From the NCBI GenBank assembly GCA_903930665.1, contig CAIYZI010000132.1, forward strand, positions 1 to 6,020: 6,020 nt of DNA, given 5' to 3'. The translations under genes and the position numbers were made by a program. Shown piece after piece: positions 5,207 to 6,020 of this stretch. Below the pieces are notes generated by a model, which was not told where the DNA came from, ran no database searches, and worked only from the letters and a program-made list of their open reading frames with translations. This DNA is from an uncultured beta proteobacterium (lineage in GTDB: Bacteria > Pseudomonadota > Gammaproteobacteria > Burkholderiales > Burkholderiaceae). How positions within the stretch are numbered: the first letter of the stretch is position 1; every line of letters begins with the position of its first letter.

Positions 5207-5944
5207 TTAGAATTGCTCATCAGGACGGACAAATCGCCATTGCCCTGATGGGAGGGGTCCTAGGGAAATACGACCCATGCGAACCCGTTTCAAGCCTAAA
5301 ACCTTCAATCCAACCATTTCACACATGCGACGGATTTGACGTTTACGACCTTCGCGCAATACAAAGCGGAGTTGATCTTCATTCTGCCAACTCACTTGTG
5401 CTGGTTTTAGCTCAACTCCGTCTAGGCTTAGCCCGTGTCGCAGGCGATCTAAATCTTCAAATGAAAGCCTGCCCTCTACGCGCACTAAATATTCTTTTTC
5501 AATTGGGCTATTTTCTCCAATGAGGAGTTTGGCAATGCGCCCATCTTGAGTTAATACCAGCATTCCTGTGGAGTCAATATCTAGCCGTCCAGCAGGCGCT
5601 AAACCTTTGGTATTAAATCGTGGACTACGCCCCCTGTCTAATGGGCTAGGAAAATAGTTTTCTGGGGTAATGAGGGATGCCGCAGGTTTATATTCTTGTT
5701 CATCATCAAAATGAGAAATGAAACCAACGGGCTTATTGAGGATTACGGTAATTCTTGAGGCTTGCTGCGCCTTAGCAACGGACTGCAGTTCAATCTTTTG
5801 ATGGCGAAAGGCTCGAACTCCTAGTTCGTTTACAAGCTCCCCATCAACTGTTACTAAACCTTGCTCAATATAGCTATCGGCCTCGCGGCGTGAACAGAGC
5901 CCAAGCTCGGACAGTAATTTTGAAACGCGTACTTTTTCTTCCAT
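5207..5944 (-). CDS. S4-domain pseudouridine synthase, RluF-like
   Basis: This is a RsuA/RluB/E/F-type pseudouridine synthase of 245 residues from ATG 5944, or 251 from an upstream in-frame TTG at 5962. Numbering from that TTG, an S4 RNA-binding domain covers about 11-55 (RVSKLLSELGLCSRREAD). The catalytic domain follows: LNKPVG (75-80), the AGRLDIDSTGMLVLTQDG block (124-141) with catalytic Asp128, EKEYLVRV (155-162) and GRKRQIRRMCEMVGLKV (205-221). The closest E. coli relative I recognise is RluF, which modifies 23S rRNA U2604; the target here is inferred. An insertion of roughly 17 residues (around 102-122) precedes the catalytic motif. I prefer ATG 5944 because a GATAAT box ends six bases before it; AGGG two bases before the ATG, or GAGG two bases before the TTG, are poorly spaced ribosome sites. 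It is upstream of prfC in the same direction. Confidence 0.9.
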   Translation of the reverse strand: MEEKVRVSKLLSELGLCSRREADSYIEQGLVTVDGELVNELGVRAFRHQKIELQSVAKAQQASRITVILNKPVGFISHFDDEQEYKPAASLITPENYFPSPLDRGRSPRFNTKGLAPAGRLDIDSTGMLVLTQDGRIAKLLIGENSPIEKEYLVRVEGRLSFEDLDRLRHGLSLDGVELKPAQVSWQNEDQLRFVLREGRKRQIRRMCEMVGLKVLGLKRVRMGRISLGPLPSGQWRFVRPDEQF

Positions 5945-5950
5945 GTCCCT

Positions 5951-5956
5951 ATTATC
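5951..5956 (-). promoter_or_regulatory. Candidate -10 box for RluF-like gene, leaderless geometry
   Basis: GATAAT on the minus strand ends six bases before the ATG at 5944. A transcript from it would start at about the A of the ATG. No good -35 is seen 17 bases upstream. Chance occurrence in an AT-rich gap is possible. Confidence 0.25.
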
Positions 5957-5999
5957 GGGCAAATCCTCAAATTGGATGTCGGATTGTTAGGGGTTTTAG

Positions 6000-6018
6000 G
6001 TACGCACAATATGTACGC
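6000..6018. repeat. Short direct repeat GTACGC x2 at right edge
   Basis: GTACGC occurs at 6000-6005 and again at 6013-6018, 13 bases apart start to start, upstream of the RluF-like gene. It could be an operator pair or part of a neighbouring gene's control region, but the window ends here. Confidence 0.25.
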
Positions 6019-6020
6019 TG

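Noticed and set aside
5176..5523. Plus-strand 115-codon frame
   Set aside because: Antisense shadow of the RluF-like gene, whose catalytic and S4 motifs are intact.
5984..6012. TTGTTA - 17 bases - CAATAT as a plus-strand promoter leaving the right edge
   Set aside because: Spacing is right but the -10 matches consensus at only three positions, and no downstream gene is visible to support it.
1..6020. A novel defence, mobile or biosynthetic system
   Set aside because: No transposase, integrase, nuclease, toxin-antitoxin pair, repeat array or clustered pathway genes are visible; most genes fall into known housekeeping or envelope families.

Overview
This window looks like an ordinary chromosomal segment of a low-to-moderate GC betaproteobacterium. 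The closest fit I can name from memory is Burkholderiales, something like Polynucleobacter. Reasons are the release factor 3, the RluF-like pseudouridine synthase, the MipA/OmpV porin-like protein, the DUF486 membrane protein and a short Hc1-type histone-like protein, with compact spacing and AT-rich gaps. That placement is inference and no search was run. I see no CRISPR array, insertion sequence, phage gene, tRNA or rRNA.

Layout, left to right. Positions 1-217 carry a short membrane-anchored hypothetical protein (+) that may continue off the left edge. Positions 389-838 encode a small exported glycine-rich protein (+) ending in a UUCG-loop terminator. Positions 1083-1322 encode a 79-residue histone H1-like (Hc1) protein (+), also followed by a UUCG terminator and preceded by a leader with its own hairpin. 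On the minus strand, 2178-2822 (histidine phosphatase) and 1396-2175 (MipA/OmpV outer-membrane protein) form a tight two-gene unit. The MipA frame has no ATG, GTG or TTG for its signal peptide and seems to start at ATT two bases after the phosphatase stop. Divergent from that unit, 2871-3230 encodes a DUF486 four-helix membrane protein (+) and 3276-3512 a small lipoprotein (+). On the minus strand again, an RluF-like pseudouridine synthase (5207-5944) is followed 34 bases later by prfC (3520-5172), a pair of translation-related genes.

How the genes relate. The rlu-prfC pair serves ribosome maturation and translation termination. The phosphatase-mipA pair, the DUF486 gene and the lipoprotein are envelope or housekeeping functions with no evident shared pathway. 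The Hc1-like protein probably binds DNA.

The most interesting signals are in gene starts rather than in a new system: the putative AUU start of the mipA-like gene, and -10-like hexamers placed exactly six bases upstream of ATG at three genes (2822 minus, 2871 plus, 5944 minus). That is the geometry expected of leaderless mRNAs, and two of the three form an overlapping divergent promoter in a 48-base gap. I found no convincing undescribed multi-gene system here.
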